Source: Serinicoccus sediminis (lineage in GTDB: Bacteria; Actinomycetota; Actinomycetes; Actinomycetales; Dermatophilaceae). From it: 36,333 nt of DNA. The stretch covers positions 1 to 36,333 of the forward strand of contig NZ_SDVA01000026.1 in assembly GCF_004153545.1 (NCBI RefSeq), given 5' to 3'. Shown here one piece after another: positions 1 to 6,107 of this stretch (position 1 is the stretch's first letter; each line of letters begins with the position of its first letter). A program made the translations under genes and the position numbers. The notes under the pieces were generated by a model, which worked only from the letters and a program-made list of their open reading frames with translations, had not been told where the DNA came from and did no database searches.

Positions 1-2
1 GG

Positions 3-596
3 GCCGTGCTGATGTCACCGTTGGCCGCGCCGGTCCGCCGCGACGACGCCGAAGAGGGCAGTGCGAGCCTCGCGGAGCTGGACACCCGCACGGCCGGGCA
101 ACGCCGCTACGACGCTCTCATGACCGTGTTCCGGCGCGGGGTGGCCGGCACACGAGGCCAGCCCACGACACCCAAGGCGCAGGTCATGGTGACCATCACC
201 CTGAAGGAGCTGCGCGGCGCCCTGGCCGGTGTCGGGCACACGGTGCACGACGGCACGATCCCGGTCCATCAGGTGCGGCAGCTGGCGTGCGAGGCCGACG
301 TCATCCCGGCCGTGCTCGGTGAGAAGGGACAAATCCTGGACCTGGGTCGGGCGAAGCGGTTGGTCACGCCAGGTCAGCGGCGGGCGTTGGCGCACCGCGA
401 CGGCGGGTGCACCTTCCCCGGGTGCCACGTGCCCGCGACGTGGTGCGACGCCCACCACGTCGTGCACTGGGCCCGCGGCGGACGATCAGACCTTGGTAAC
501 TACGCCCTGCTCTGCCCCAGGCACCACACCTGGGTGCACCAGCACGACACCGCCGCCGACGTCGACGAGACCGGAGTGCGATGGAGACTGCGATGA
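3..596 (+). CDS. DUF222/HNH endonuclease, C-terminal part (5' end outside window)
   Basis: The reading frame is open to the left edge, so this is the C-terminal ~197 residues of a larger protein; family members are usually 400-550 residues. The first ~110 residues look like the end of the DUF222 domain that precedes HNH nucleases in actinobacteria. The HNH nuclease follows: CTFPGC (zinc-binding Cys pair), CDAHHVVHWARGG (catalytic His pair) and LLCPRHHTWVH (second Cys and the terminal His residues). Such proteins occur in many copies in Intrasporangiaceae and relatives and are suspected to be mobile or selfish nucleases, but their biological role is unknown. A GC-rich hairpin lies 12 nt after the stop. 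The family call is firm; any role is inference. Confidence 0.9.
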   Translation, partial: AVLMSPLAAPVRRDDAEEGSASLAELDTRTAGQRRYDALMTVFRRGVAGTRGQPTTPKAQVMVTITLKELRGALAGVGHTVHDGTIPVHQVRQLACEADVIPAVLGEKGQILDLGRAKRLVTPGQRRALAHRDGGCTFPGCHVPATWCDAHHVVHWARGGRSDLGNYALLCPRHHTWVHQHDTAADVDETGVRWRLR

Positions 597-608
597 CCCC
601 GCCCCACA

Positions 609-629
609 CCCGGCCCCCGGTGGGCCGGG
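609..629 (+). terminator. GC-rich hairpin after the HNH gene
   Basis: CCCGGCCC and GGGCCGGG form a perfect 8-bp stem around a 5-nt loop, 12 nt past the HNH stop codon. There is no T-run after it, which is common for actinobacterial terminators. Function is inferred from structure and position. Confidence 0.5.
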
Positions 630-774
630 CCGCTGGCCTGCGCATGGCCACCTCCGGCCCAGCGCACATCCGGGACAGGTCGTGCGCCACGTGGATGACG
701 TCCTGCCGCGGACGCGGAGAGCCGGGGGCCGACAGAGGGGCCCCGCTGCCGGAGAACTCCGGCGCGGCTACGCG

Positions 775-780
775 TAGATT
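775..780 (+). promoter_or_regulatory. Candidate -10 box (TAGATT) for a leaderless transcript
   Basis: TAGATT fits the actinobacterial TANNNT -10 pattern and ends 7 nt before the ATG at 788, which would place the transcription start at the start codon. No Shine-Dalgarno sequence and no convincing -35 box are visible. Confidence 0.4.
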
Positions 781-787
781 GGGAATC

Positions 788-1009
788 ATGACCCACGACT
801 CCGACCAGGGCGGCACCGTCTCCGAAGGTGGCTCCGGCTCCCTCAACGAGGAGACCATCCGCGGGGGCGCCGACGCGGTGCCCGAGACCCCCGACACCAA
901 CGACTCCGGGCCCGACGACGCGACGGCCGAGGACAAGCACCACGACGAGGACAGCGACGCCGCGACCGACCGCGGCCGCCAGAGCACCGTCGAGGACCAA
1001 GGGCGCTGA
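788..1009 (+). CDS. Small acidic, disordered hypothetical protein
   Basis: This 73-residue frame is rich in Asp, Glu, Gly, Ser and Thr, without hydrophobic segments, and is probably intrinsically disordered and cytoplasmic. I do not recognise a family. The ATG at 788 is preferred over upstream in-frame starts because a TAGATT -10 box ends 7 nt before it, suggesting a leaderless mRNA; there is no ribosome-binding site. The gene lies alone between the HNH terminator and the DUF2200 gene, whose start is 10 nt downstream, so the two could share a transcript. It could still be a non-coding frame of GC-rich DNA. Confidence 0.5.
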   Translation: MTHDSDQGGTVSEGGSGSLNEETIRGGADAVPETPDTNDSGPDDATAEDKHHDEDSDAATDRGRQSTVEDQGR

Positions 1010-1019
1010 CGGTCGTGCC

Positions 1020-1361
1020 ATGAGCCGCATCTTCACCGTCAGCGTCGCCTCGGTGTACCCGCACTACGTCACCAAGGCGGAGCGCAAGGGCCGCACCGAG
1101 TCGGAGGTGCGCGAGGTGTTCGAGTGGCTGACCGGGTTCGACGACGCCCAGCTGAGCAAGCACCTGGCTGACGGCACGACCTTCGAGGACTTCTTCGCGG
1201 CCGCGACCCTCAACCCGCACGTCGACCAGATCACCGGGTCCGTCTGCGGCGTGAAGGTCCAGGAGGTCGAGGACCCGCTGATGCGGCAGATCCGCTACCT
1301 GGACAAGCTCGTGGACGAGCTGGCCAAGGGCCGACCGATGGCCAAGATCTTGCGCTCATGA
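1020..1361 (+). CDS. DUF2200 family protein
   Basis: This 113-residue protein matches the DUF2200 family over its full length. Diagnostic blocks are [19 protein letters not shown] near residue 12, [25 protein letters not shown] near residue 77, and the C-terminal [18 protein letters not shown]. The family is small, cytoplasmic and broadly distributed, with no established biochemical function. The start was set at ATG 1020 because the conserved family N-terminus ([15 protein letters not shown]) begins there; longer in-frame extensions lie in another gene's coding sequence. No strong ribosome-binding site precedes it. The stop at 1361 is 83 nt before the next small gene. Confidence 0.88.
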   Translation: MSRIFTVSVASVYPHYVTKAERKGRTESEVREVFEWLTGFDDAQLSKHLADGTTFEDFFAAATLNPHVDQITGSVCGVKVQEVEDPLMRQIRYLDKLVDELAKGRPMAKILRS

Positions 1362-1444
1362 CAGCGGTGTCGCTGCCGAGGCCTGCAGCAGCGTACTGTC
1401 ATGACCAGCGGGACCACTCAGGTCTCCCCATCAAAGGCCACGCC

Positions 1445-1579
1445 ATGACAGACAAGTCGCCGCGTCAGACCATGTCCAAGAAGTCCGGCAAGAGCATCAA
1501 GGAGAAGCGGGCGGAGAAGCGGGCCAAGGGGGACGAGGCCTCGCAGCTCGAGAACGTCATCCACCCCAAGAAGCGCTGA
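1445..1579 (+). CDS. Small basic conserved actinobacterial protein
   Basis: The 44-residue product is dominated by Lys and Arg. Its core KKSGKSIKEKRAEKRAK resembles a short Lys-rich hypothetical protein that I recall being widespread in actinobacteria and annotated without function. It has no membrane segment; a helical nucleic-acid-binding peptide is plausible, but that is inference. An in-frame upstream extension to 1358 exists, but the family-like sequence starts at ATG 1445. The gene ends 48 nt before the convergent ohr stop codon, with no obvious terminator between them. Confidence 0.7.
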   Translation: MTDKSPRQTMSKKSGKSIKEKRAEKRAKGDEASQLENVIHPKKR

Positions 1580-1627
1580 GCACCTGCCCCGGCGTCCTCG
1601 GAGTGCGCACCCCTCGTCGCCTCACCG

Positions 1628-2044
1628 TCATGCGACGGTGAGGGTCACCTCGACGTTGCCGCGGGTGGCGTTCGAGTAGGGGCACACCTGGTGCGCCTGC
1701 TCCACCAGCTTCTCGGCCTCGGCGCGCTCGACCTGGGGGAGCGTCACCTCGAGACCGACGGCCAGGCCGAAGCCGCCGTCGCCGTTCGGGCCGATGGAGA
1801 CGTCCGCGACCACCTCGGAGTCCGTGACGTCGGCGCCGGAGCGCTTCGCGACGCCCCGCAGGGCCGAGTGGAAGCACGCGGCATAGCCGGCGGCGAAGAG
1901 CTGCTCGGGGTTGGTGGCGCCGCCCGGGCCACCCATCTCCTTGGGGGCTCGCACGTCGGCGGCGAGGATGCCGTCGCTCGACTCGACGCGGCCGTTGCGG
2001 CCGTCCCCGGTGGCGAGGGCAGTGGCGGTGTAGAGAGTGTCCAT
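1628..2044 (-). CDS. ohr: Organic hydroperoxide resistance protein (Ohr/OsmC family)
   Basis: Ohr is a cytoplasmic thiol peroxidase that reduces organic and fatty-acid hydroperoxides using lipoyl-protein thiols. The 138-residue length is typical. The two catalytic cysteines are in the family contexts: AACFHSAL (Cys57) and VCPYSNAT (Cys121); the NPEQLFAAGYAACF block separates Ohr from other OsmC proteins. The start ATG at 2044 immediately abuts a perfect inverted repeat, and a promoter (TTGCAC, 17-nt spacer, TACAGT) places transcription initiation at the ATG, so the mRNA is probably leaderless. It is divergent from a MarR regulator of the OhrR type, the classical arrangement for peroxide-responsive repression. 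Confidence 0.95.
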   Translation of the reverse strand: MDTLYTATALATGDGRNGRVESSDGILAADVRAPKEMGGPGGATNPEQLFAAGYAACFHSALRGVAKRSGADVTDSEVVADVSIGPNGDGGFGLAVGLEVTLPQVERAEAEKLVEQAHQVCPYSNATRGNVEVTLTVA

Positions 2045-2066
2045 GTGCGCAACTGTATTGCGCACA
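2044..2066. promoter_or_regulatory. OhrR operator (perfect inverted repeat)
   Basis: TGTGCGCAA, 5-nt spacer CTGTA, TTGCGCACA: nine-base arms with perfect dyad symmetry. It lies between the divergent ohr and ohrR starts, covers the ohr -10 box and touches the ohr start codon, so a bound dimer would block ohr initiation. Assignment to OhrR is by position and by symmetry typical of MarR operators. Confidence 0.85.
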
Positions 2067-2080
2067 ATCGAATGGTGCAA
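2052..2080 (-). promoter_or_regulatory. ohr promoter
   Basis: On the minus strand, a -35 box TTGCAC (2080-2075), 17-nt spacer and a -10 box TACAGT (2057-2052) are followed by 7 nt and then the ohr ATG. Spacing is ideal and predicts a leaderless mRNA. Confidence 0.75.
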
Positions 2081-2084
2081 ACGC

Positions 2085-2090
2085 TACGAT
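2085..2090 (+). promoter_or_regulatory. ohrR -10 box (TACGAT)
   Basis: TACGAT ends 6 nt before the ohrR ATG at 2097, which would make the transcript leaderless. The GGAGGG touching the ATG is too close to act as a ribosome-binding site. The expected -35 position falls in the right arm of the operator, giving autoregulation. Confidence 0.55.
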
Positions 2091-2096
2091 GGAGGG

Positions 2097-2552
2097 ATGG
2101 ACGGCTATCCCCAGCTGGCGCTCGACCAGCAGATCTGCCTGCCGCTCTACGCCGCCTCCCGCGCCGTGACCCGGCGGTATGCCGAGCTGCTGGAGGAGGT
2201 CGGCCTGACCTACCCGCAGTACCTCACGCTCCTCGCCCTGTGGGACGTCGGGGAGCCGCTGAGCGTGCGCGATCTGGGTTCCCGCCTGCACCTGGACTCC
2301 GGCACCCTCACGCCGCTGCTCAAGCGGATGGAGGCGGCCGGCCTGGTGCAGCGGGTGCGGGACGCCCGGGACGAGCGGCGCGTCCTCGTGTCGGTCACCG
2401 ACAGCGGATGGCAGCTGCGCGACCGCGTGGCCGACGTCCCGGCCCGGTTGGCCGGTGGCATGGGGATGACCCAGGAGCAGGGCCGCGCCCTGCGGTCGCT
2501 GCTCGACACGGTCATCGACGCCCTGGAGGACGACTCGCCGGCGACCGGCTGA
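2097..2552 (+). CDS. ohrR: MarR-family organic-peroxide sensor/repressor
   Basis: OhrR represses ohr until a reactive N-terminal cysteine is oxidised by organic hydroperoxide. The 151-residue protein has that cysteine at residue 14 (QQICLPLYAASR), matching Cys15 of Bacillus OhrR, and the family blocks TYPQYLTLLALW and LDSGTLTPLLKRMEAAGLVQR (recognition helix), followed by the wing DARDERRVLVS. The start at 2097 is chosen from alignment to the family and from the TACGAT box 6 nt upstream; the longer frame from 2037 runs through the operator and is unlikely. No second (resolving) cysteine is present, so it should be of the one-Cys type that needs a low-molecular-weight thiol. Confidence 0.94.
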   Translation: MDGYPQLALDQQICLPLYAASRAVTRRYAELLEEVGLTYPQYLTLLALWDVGEPLSVRDLGSRLHLDSGTLTPLLKRMEAAGLVQRVRDARDERRVLVSVTDSGWQLRDRVADVPARLAGGMGMTQEQGRALRSLLDTVIDALEDDSPATG

Positions 2553-2655
2553 CCCGCCCCACCTCGTCACAGGCCGTGCGCCGGGCTCGGCGTCGTCGCC
2601 GGTCCCGGGAGGTGATGCTCGCCAAGATGGTCGTCGAGGTGTATCTGGACCTGCG

Positions 2656-4092
2656 GTGCCGCCTCCTGCTGGTATGCCGACTCCCGCGCCCGGTGCCGCC
2701 GGCGGGCCCATCGTGCCGCTTCCCACGTCCGTCACCGGTTTCGTAGGTGCCGCGGACGACGGGCCGGTGGGCTCCCCGGTCACCGTGACCAGCGCCGCCG
2801 ACTTCCACGACACCTTCGGGATCAGCCTCGGCCCGGACCGTCCGCTGGGGGTCGCCGTCGATCTCTTCTTCGCCAACGGCGGTCAGCAGGCCGTCGTCGT
2901 CCGAGCCGTGGGTCCGGCTCCGGAGCAGCTCGTGCCTGCTGACGGCACCGGCGGTGTGCACGCCCTCGACCGCTCGGGCATCACCGTGCTGGTTCTTCCC
3001 GGTCTCACGAGCGAGCACGGCGACCAGGTGCGGGCCGCGCTCGAGAGGTGCGCGGCATACCGAGCGGTGCTAATCCTGGACCTCCCACCCGGAGCGTGGT
3101 CATCGGTGACGGGCGTGGGTCTCGCTGGGCTGGGCGAGCACCAGGGGCGGGCCGCGGCCTACCACCCCTGGGTCCTGGTCGACGGCATGGCAGTGCCGCC
3201 GAGCGGGGCGGTGGCCGGGGTCGTCGCCCGCACCGACGCCGAGCGAGGGGTCTGGACGGCGCCGGCGGGGGTCGAGCTGCGCGGCATCGAGGGGTTCGCC
3301 GAGACCCTCGACCGAGCCCGGACCGACGAGCTGACCGCTGCAGGGGTGAACGCCCTGCGCGAGTTCGCCGGGCGGGGGAGGCTGGTGTGGGGTGCGCGGA
3401 CGGTCGCCGGCGCGCGGTCCGGTGACCCGGAGTGGCGCTACGTGCCGGTGCGGCGGCTCACCGACCACGTGCTGTCATCGGTGTCGGCGGGGCTGGCGTT
3501 CGTGGCGGACCGGCCCGACGACGCGGCCTTGTGGGTGCAGGTCCGGCGACTGGTGGAGGACTTCCTGCACGGGCTGTGGAGGCAGGGCGCGTTCGCGGGT
3601 GTCACAGCAGACGAGGCCTTCGGGGTGGGCTGCGGCCTGGGGGAGAGCATGACCGAGGCCGACGTCCGCGCCGGGCGGGTGGTGGTGTCGCTGTGGATCG
3701 CCCCGTCGCGCCCGGCGGAGTTCGACGTGCACACCCTGACGCTGCAGGCCGCCGGAACCGCTTCCGGCACACGGCAGCTCGAGGGAGCGGACACCCACTG
3801 GTCAGCCGGAGGACGTCCGAACGGCCGACGCCGGGCGAGCGGCCGGCCGGGCCTCGACCGGGTGGAACGCAGACGCAGGGGCCTCGGCCGGGTGGACCTG
3901 GGACGGGTGATGTCCCGCTACATCGGTGAGACCGAGAAGAACGTCGGCCGGGTCCTGGACGAGGCGGATCGATCGGGGCCGCTACTCGCGTTCGACGAGG
4001 CGGACGCGCTCTTCGGCAGACGGACGGATGGCGTCGAGTCGGCCGACGGGCCGGAGGCCGCCGATCCGCCCGACGAGCCGGACCCTAGATGA
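2656..4092 (+). CDS. Orphan contractile-injection sheath fused to an AAA+ ATPase fragment (eCIS relic)
   Basis: Residues ~15-375 are a tail-sheath protein of phage-tail-like/extracellular contractile injection systems (eCIS). Family blocks in order are VTGFVGAADDGPV, RGVWTAPAG, AGVNALREF, GRLVWGARTV, WRYVPVRRL and, at the sheath C-terminus, APSRPAEFDV. From about residue 410 the sequence changes to the middle of an eCIS AAA+ ATPase: RVDLGRVMSRYIGETEKN then LLAFDEADALFG (Walker B, near residue 447). Walker A and everything after Walker B are missing, so this part cannot be an active ATPase. The usual sheath N-terminus (PGVYVEE type) is also absent. Start is uncertain (GTG 2656 or ATG 2674; neither has a ribosome-binding site). 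No tube, baseplate or spike genes adjoin. The frame overlaps the convergent DUF2231 gene by 8 nt. Most likely a deletion remnant. Confidence 0.8.
   Translation: MPPPAGMPTPAPGAAGGPIVPLPTSVTGFVGAADDGPVGSPVTVTSAADFHDTFGISLGPDRPLGVAVDLFFANGGQQAVVVRAVGPAPEQLVPADGTGGVHALDRSGITVLVLPGLTSEHGDQVRAALERCAAYRAVLILDLPPGAWSSVTGVGLAGLGEHQGRAAAYHPWVLVDGMAVPPSGAVAGVVARTDAERGVWTAPAGVELRGIEGFAETLDRARTDELTAAGVNALREFAGRGRLVWGARTVAGARSGDPEWRYVPVRRLTDHVLSSVSAGLAFVADRPDDAALWVQVRRLVEDFLHGLWRQGAFAGVTADEAFGVGCGLGESMTEADVRAGRVVVSLWIAPSRPAEFDVHTLTLQAAGTASGTRQLEGADTHWSAGGRPNGRRRASGRPGLDRVERRRRGLGRVDLGRVMSRYIGETEKNVGRVLDEADRSGPLLAFDEADALFGRRTDGVESADGPEAADPPDEPDPR
3849..3896 (+). repeat. 30-bp-period direct repeat at the sheath/ATPase junction
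   Basis: Two 18-bp copies (3849-3866 and 3879-3896) begin GGGCCTCG and end CCGGGTGGA, differing at one base, with a period of exactly 30 nt, so the frame is kept. They lie precisely where sheath homology has ended and ATPase homology begins, consistent with a duplication formed during the fusion. Confidence 0.7.
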
Positions 4093-4663
4093 CGATCTGG
4101 GCCGGGTCGTCGAAGGCCGGGTGCGTGGTGCCGACGTCGCGGGCCACGGCCAGGTGACCGCCGAGGTATGCCGCGACGCCGGACGCCCCGGCCCCGCCGA
4201 TGGCGAGGGCCGCGCCCAGGCGGTGGTTGCCGCTGCGGCGAGCGAGCCAGGAGGCCGTGTAGGCGCCCGCGGCGAGGGCGTTGCCCACGGCGTGCACCAG
4301 GCCGACGCGCTTGTCGCGCGTGCCGGTCTGCGACCACTCCGCCCAGCCCGACCAGGCCGTGGGGGCGGCGGTGAGCAGCCCCAGACCCACCAGCCGCTGA
4401 GCAGCCGGTGCGGCGTCGGGCCCGCCGACGAGGTCGAGGACCGTCGCCGAGGTCCAGGACCCCATGGTGACGTCGGTGAGGAGGGGGTGCAGGGCGTGGC
4501 CGAGCCACTCACCGCGCAGCACCCACCCCGTCGTCCCCGACCCGAAGACGGAGGTGATGGTGGGTTCGATGGCCTGGACCGGGCCGTCCAGCGCCTCGGT
4601 CTGCTCGAGGCGTTCGGTCCACCGCACGATGGCGGGCACGGGCTGTGACTGAGTCTGCTCCAT
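4085..4663 (-). CDS. DUF2231 membrane protein
   Basis: The 192-residue protein has the DUF2231 signature HALHPLLTDVTMGSWTSA near residue 55 and about four hydrophobic segments (roughly residues 62-80, 95-112, 130-150 and 155-178). The conserved His and the polar DVTMG within the membrane region suggest a redox or heme-related role, but the family has no settled function; members often sit beside Rieske or other electron-transfer proteins. The ATG at 4663 is chosen because the family N-terminus begins shortly after it; GAGGA lies about 10 nt upstream. It is 90 nt downstream of the sulfide:quinone oxidoreductase-like gene on the same strand and probably co-transcribed with it. Its stop overlaps the end of the convergent sheath relic. 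Confidence 0.85.
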   Translation of the reverse strand: MEQTQSQPVPAIVRWTERLEQTEALDGPVQAIEPTITSVFGSGTTGWVLRGEWLGHALHPLLTDVTMGSWTSATVLDLVGGPDAAPAAQRLVGLGLLTAAPTAWSGWAEWSQTGTRDKRVGLVHAVGNALAAGAYTASWLARRSGNHRLGAALAIGGAGASGVAAYLGGHLAVARDVGTTHPAFDDPAQIVI

Positions 4664-4753
4664 CCCGCCATCGTCCTCGTGCTCGCCACCGACCGCACCT
4701 CGAGACGGACGGCGCAGCCTCGTCCACGCGCGCTCGAGCTGGGGCACAGGCCC

Positions 4754-5935
4754 TCAGGGGATGAGCCGGCCTCGCAGCAGCGCGCGGAAGTAGAGGACCG
4801 GCTCGACGTAGCGGTCGAAGAGCCACAGGGCCCGCCGGGGGACCGTGAGGTCCACCAGGCTGGTGGTCGGCGCCTGGGCGCCGCTGCGGTCGAACTCGGC
4901 CAGCAGCAGGCGACGCCGGTCGAGCGTGACGGGGATGATCGTGTAGCCGTCGTAGCGCCGCAGCGACTGCCCCAGCCTGCTGCGGGCGATGTTGTCGGCC
5001 AGGATCTCGACCTGCCGACGCAGGGCACCGCCGGAGGAGCGGGTCTCGATCGCGGCGGCGTCTCCCAGGCTCCACACCCGTGGCGCCGAGCGGTGGGCGA
5101 GGGTCTCCGGGTCGACGTCGACCAACCCCGAGGTGCCCGGCCGAGCCAGCGGCTCCAGCCAGGCCCGGCCGCGGTAGGGCGGCACCACGACGGCCAGGTC
5201 CACCGCGTCGAGCACCGTCCCGGTGGGCCCGTCCAACGTCACGGTGCACTCCCCGTGGTCCACCGACGCCACCCTCGCCTGCCGGTGCACGATGACGCCG
5301 AGCTCGCCGAGACGCGCAGAGAGCTCGCCGTCCACGAACGGCACGTCGAGGACGTCGGAGAAGGGCGTCACCAGGTGGATGTCCATGTCGCGCAACACTC
5401 CCCGGTCGCGCCACAGGTCGGCGGCGAGGAAGAGGGGCTTGAGGGCCGTGCCCCCGCACGGCGACGGCTCGGGAGGGATCGTGAAGACGACCCGGCCGCG
5501 CGTCATACCGTCGATCGCCTCCCACAGCGCCGGCGCCTGGTCCTCCACGTGAGCGGTGAGCGACCACCCTGCTCGCATGGCCGCGGCGAGCCCCGGCACC
5601 GCGTCGAGGTCCTCCTCCATCCCGGGCGCCAGGACGAGGTCGCCGTAGCCCACCCGCCGGCCGTCGCCGAGCTCGACCTCGCGCTCGTCGGGGTGCACCG
5701 CCACCGCGCGGTCGCGGATCCAGGTGCAGCCGGCGGGCACCACCGAGGCGGTGCTGCGGGTCAGCTCGCTCAGGGTGGCCTGGCCACCCGCGACATAGTT
5801 GAGCAGCGGCCGGAAGAGGTGGGGCCGGTCCGGCGAGATGACGGCCACGTCCTTCGCCCCGACCCGGAGCAGCCGCGCGGCGAGCGAGACGCCGGCGTTG
5901 CCGGCGCCGATGACGACCACGTCGTGCCGTGTCAT
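4754..5935 (-). CDS. Sulfide:quinone oxidoreductase-like flavoprotein lacking one redox cysteine
   Basis: The 393-residue protein aligns end to end with type II sulfide:quinone oxidoreductases (the mitochondrial SQOR type). It has the FAD-binding GAGNAGVSLAARL (10-22), HLFRPLLNYVAGG, RSTASVVPAG, the second nucleotide-binding glycine motif region, LGDAAAI for the flavin (290-296), and the C-terminal quinone-side block EPVLYFRALLRG. Cys160 in EPSPCGGTALK matches the first catalytic cysteine, but the second, in the SQOR motif YTSCP, is Ile334 here (YTIIP). Sulfide oxidation through the usual trisulfide cycle therefore looks impaired; another quinone-linked oxidation is possible. A -10-like TAGTCT (5974-5969) and GGGAG before the ATG support this start. 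An 11-codon frame opens at 5964 and ends by overlapping the start codon. Confidence 0.85.
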   Translation of the reverse strand: MTRHDVVVIGAGNAGVSLAARLLRVGAKDVAVISPDRPHLFRPLLNYVAGGQATLSELTRSTASVVPAGCTWIRDRAVAVHPDEREVELGDGRRVGYGDLVLAPGMEEDLDAVPGLAAAMRAGWSLTAHVEDQAPALWEAIDGMTRGRVVFTIPPEPSPCGGTALKPLFLAADLWRDRGVLRDMDIHLVTPFSDVLDVPFVDGELSARLGELGVIVHRQARVASVDHGECTVTLDGPTGTVLDAVDLAVVVPPYRGRAWLEPLARPGTSGLVDVDPETLAHRSAPRVWSLGDAAAIETRSSGGALRRQVEILADNIARSRLGQSLRRYDGYTIIPVTLDRRRLLLAEFDRSGAQAPTTSLVDLTVPRRALWLFDRYVEPVLYFRALLRGRLIP

Positions 5936-5968
5936 GTGCTCCCGTCCCGGTCGGTGCTGCGCATGGTC

Positions 5969-5974
5969 AGACTA
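5969..5974 (-). promoter_or_regulatory. Candidate -10 box (TAGTCT) of the SQR-like operon
   Basis: TAGTCT on the minus strand would start a transcript with a leader of about 27 nt containing GGGAG near the ATG at 5935. No consensus -35 box was seen. Confidence 0.35.
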
Positions 5975-5998
5975 TCCGGGAGTCCGGGTATGCCTCCT

Positions 5999-6054
5999 GT
6001 CCAGCGGTCCAGCGGTCCAGCGGTCCAGCGGTCCAGCGGTCCACTTGTACAGCG
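5999..6054 (+). repeat. 8-bp tandem repeat (GTCCAGCG x5 plus two degenerate units)
   Basis: Five perfect GTCCAGCG units (5999-6038) are followed by GTCCACTT and GTACAGCG. The array lies between the SQR-like gene and the SNF2 helicase gene, upstream of both. Being non-coding and outside any hairpin, it could vary in copy number by slippage. Confidence 0.9.
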
Positions 6055-6093
6055 GTCCCGCAGGTCGTCGGCGTCGCCGTCGGACCCTGCGGC

Positions 6094-6099
6094 TACGCT
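6094..6099 (+). promoter_or_regulatory. Candidate -10 box (TACGCT) of the SNF2 helicase gene
   Basis: TACGCT ends 8 nt before the ATG at 6108 and 6 nt before an in-frame-independent GTG at 6106, predicting a transcript with almost no leader. No -35 consensus was seen. Confidence 0.35.
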
Positions 6100-6107
6100 C
6101 GCCGGTG

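Noticed and set aside
2656-4092. Prophage tail gene
   Set aside because: The adjoining ATPase piece is of the eCIS type, which phages lack, and there are no capsid, terminase, integrase or lysis genes nearby.
5934-5964. 10-residue leader frame before the SQR-like gene overlapping its ATG
   Set aside because: Too short to support without conservation data; mentioned in the gene entry only.
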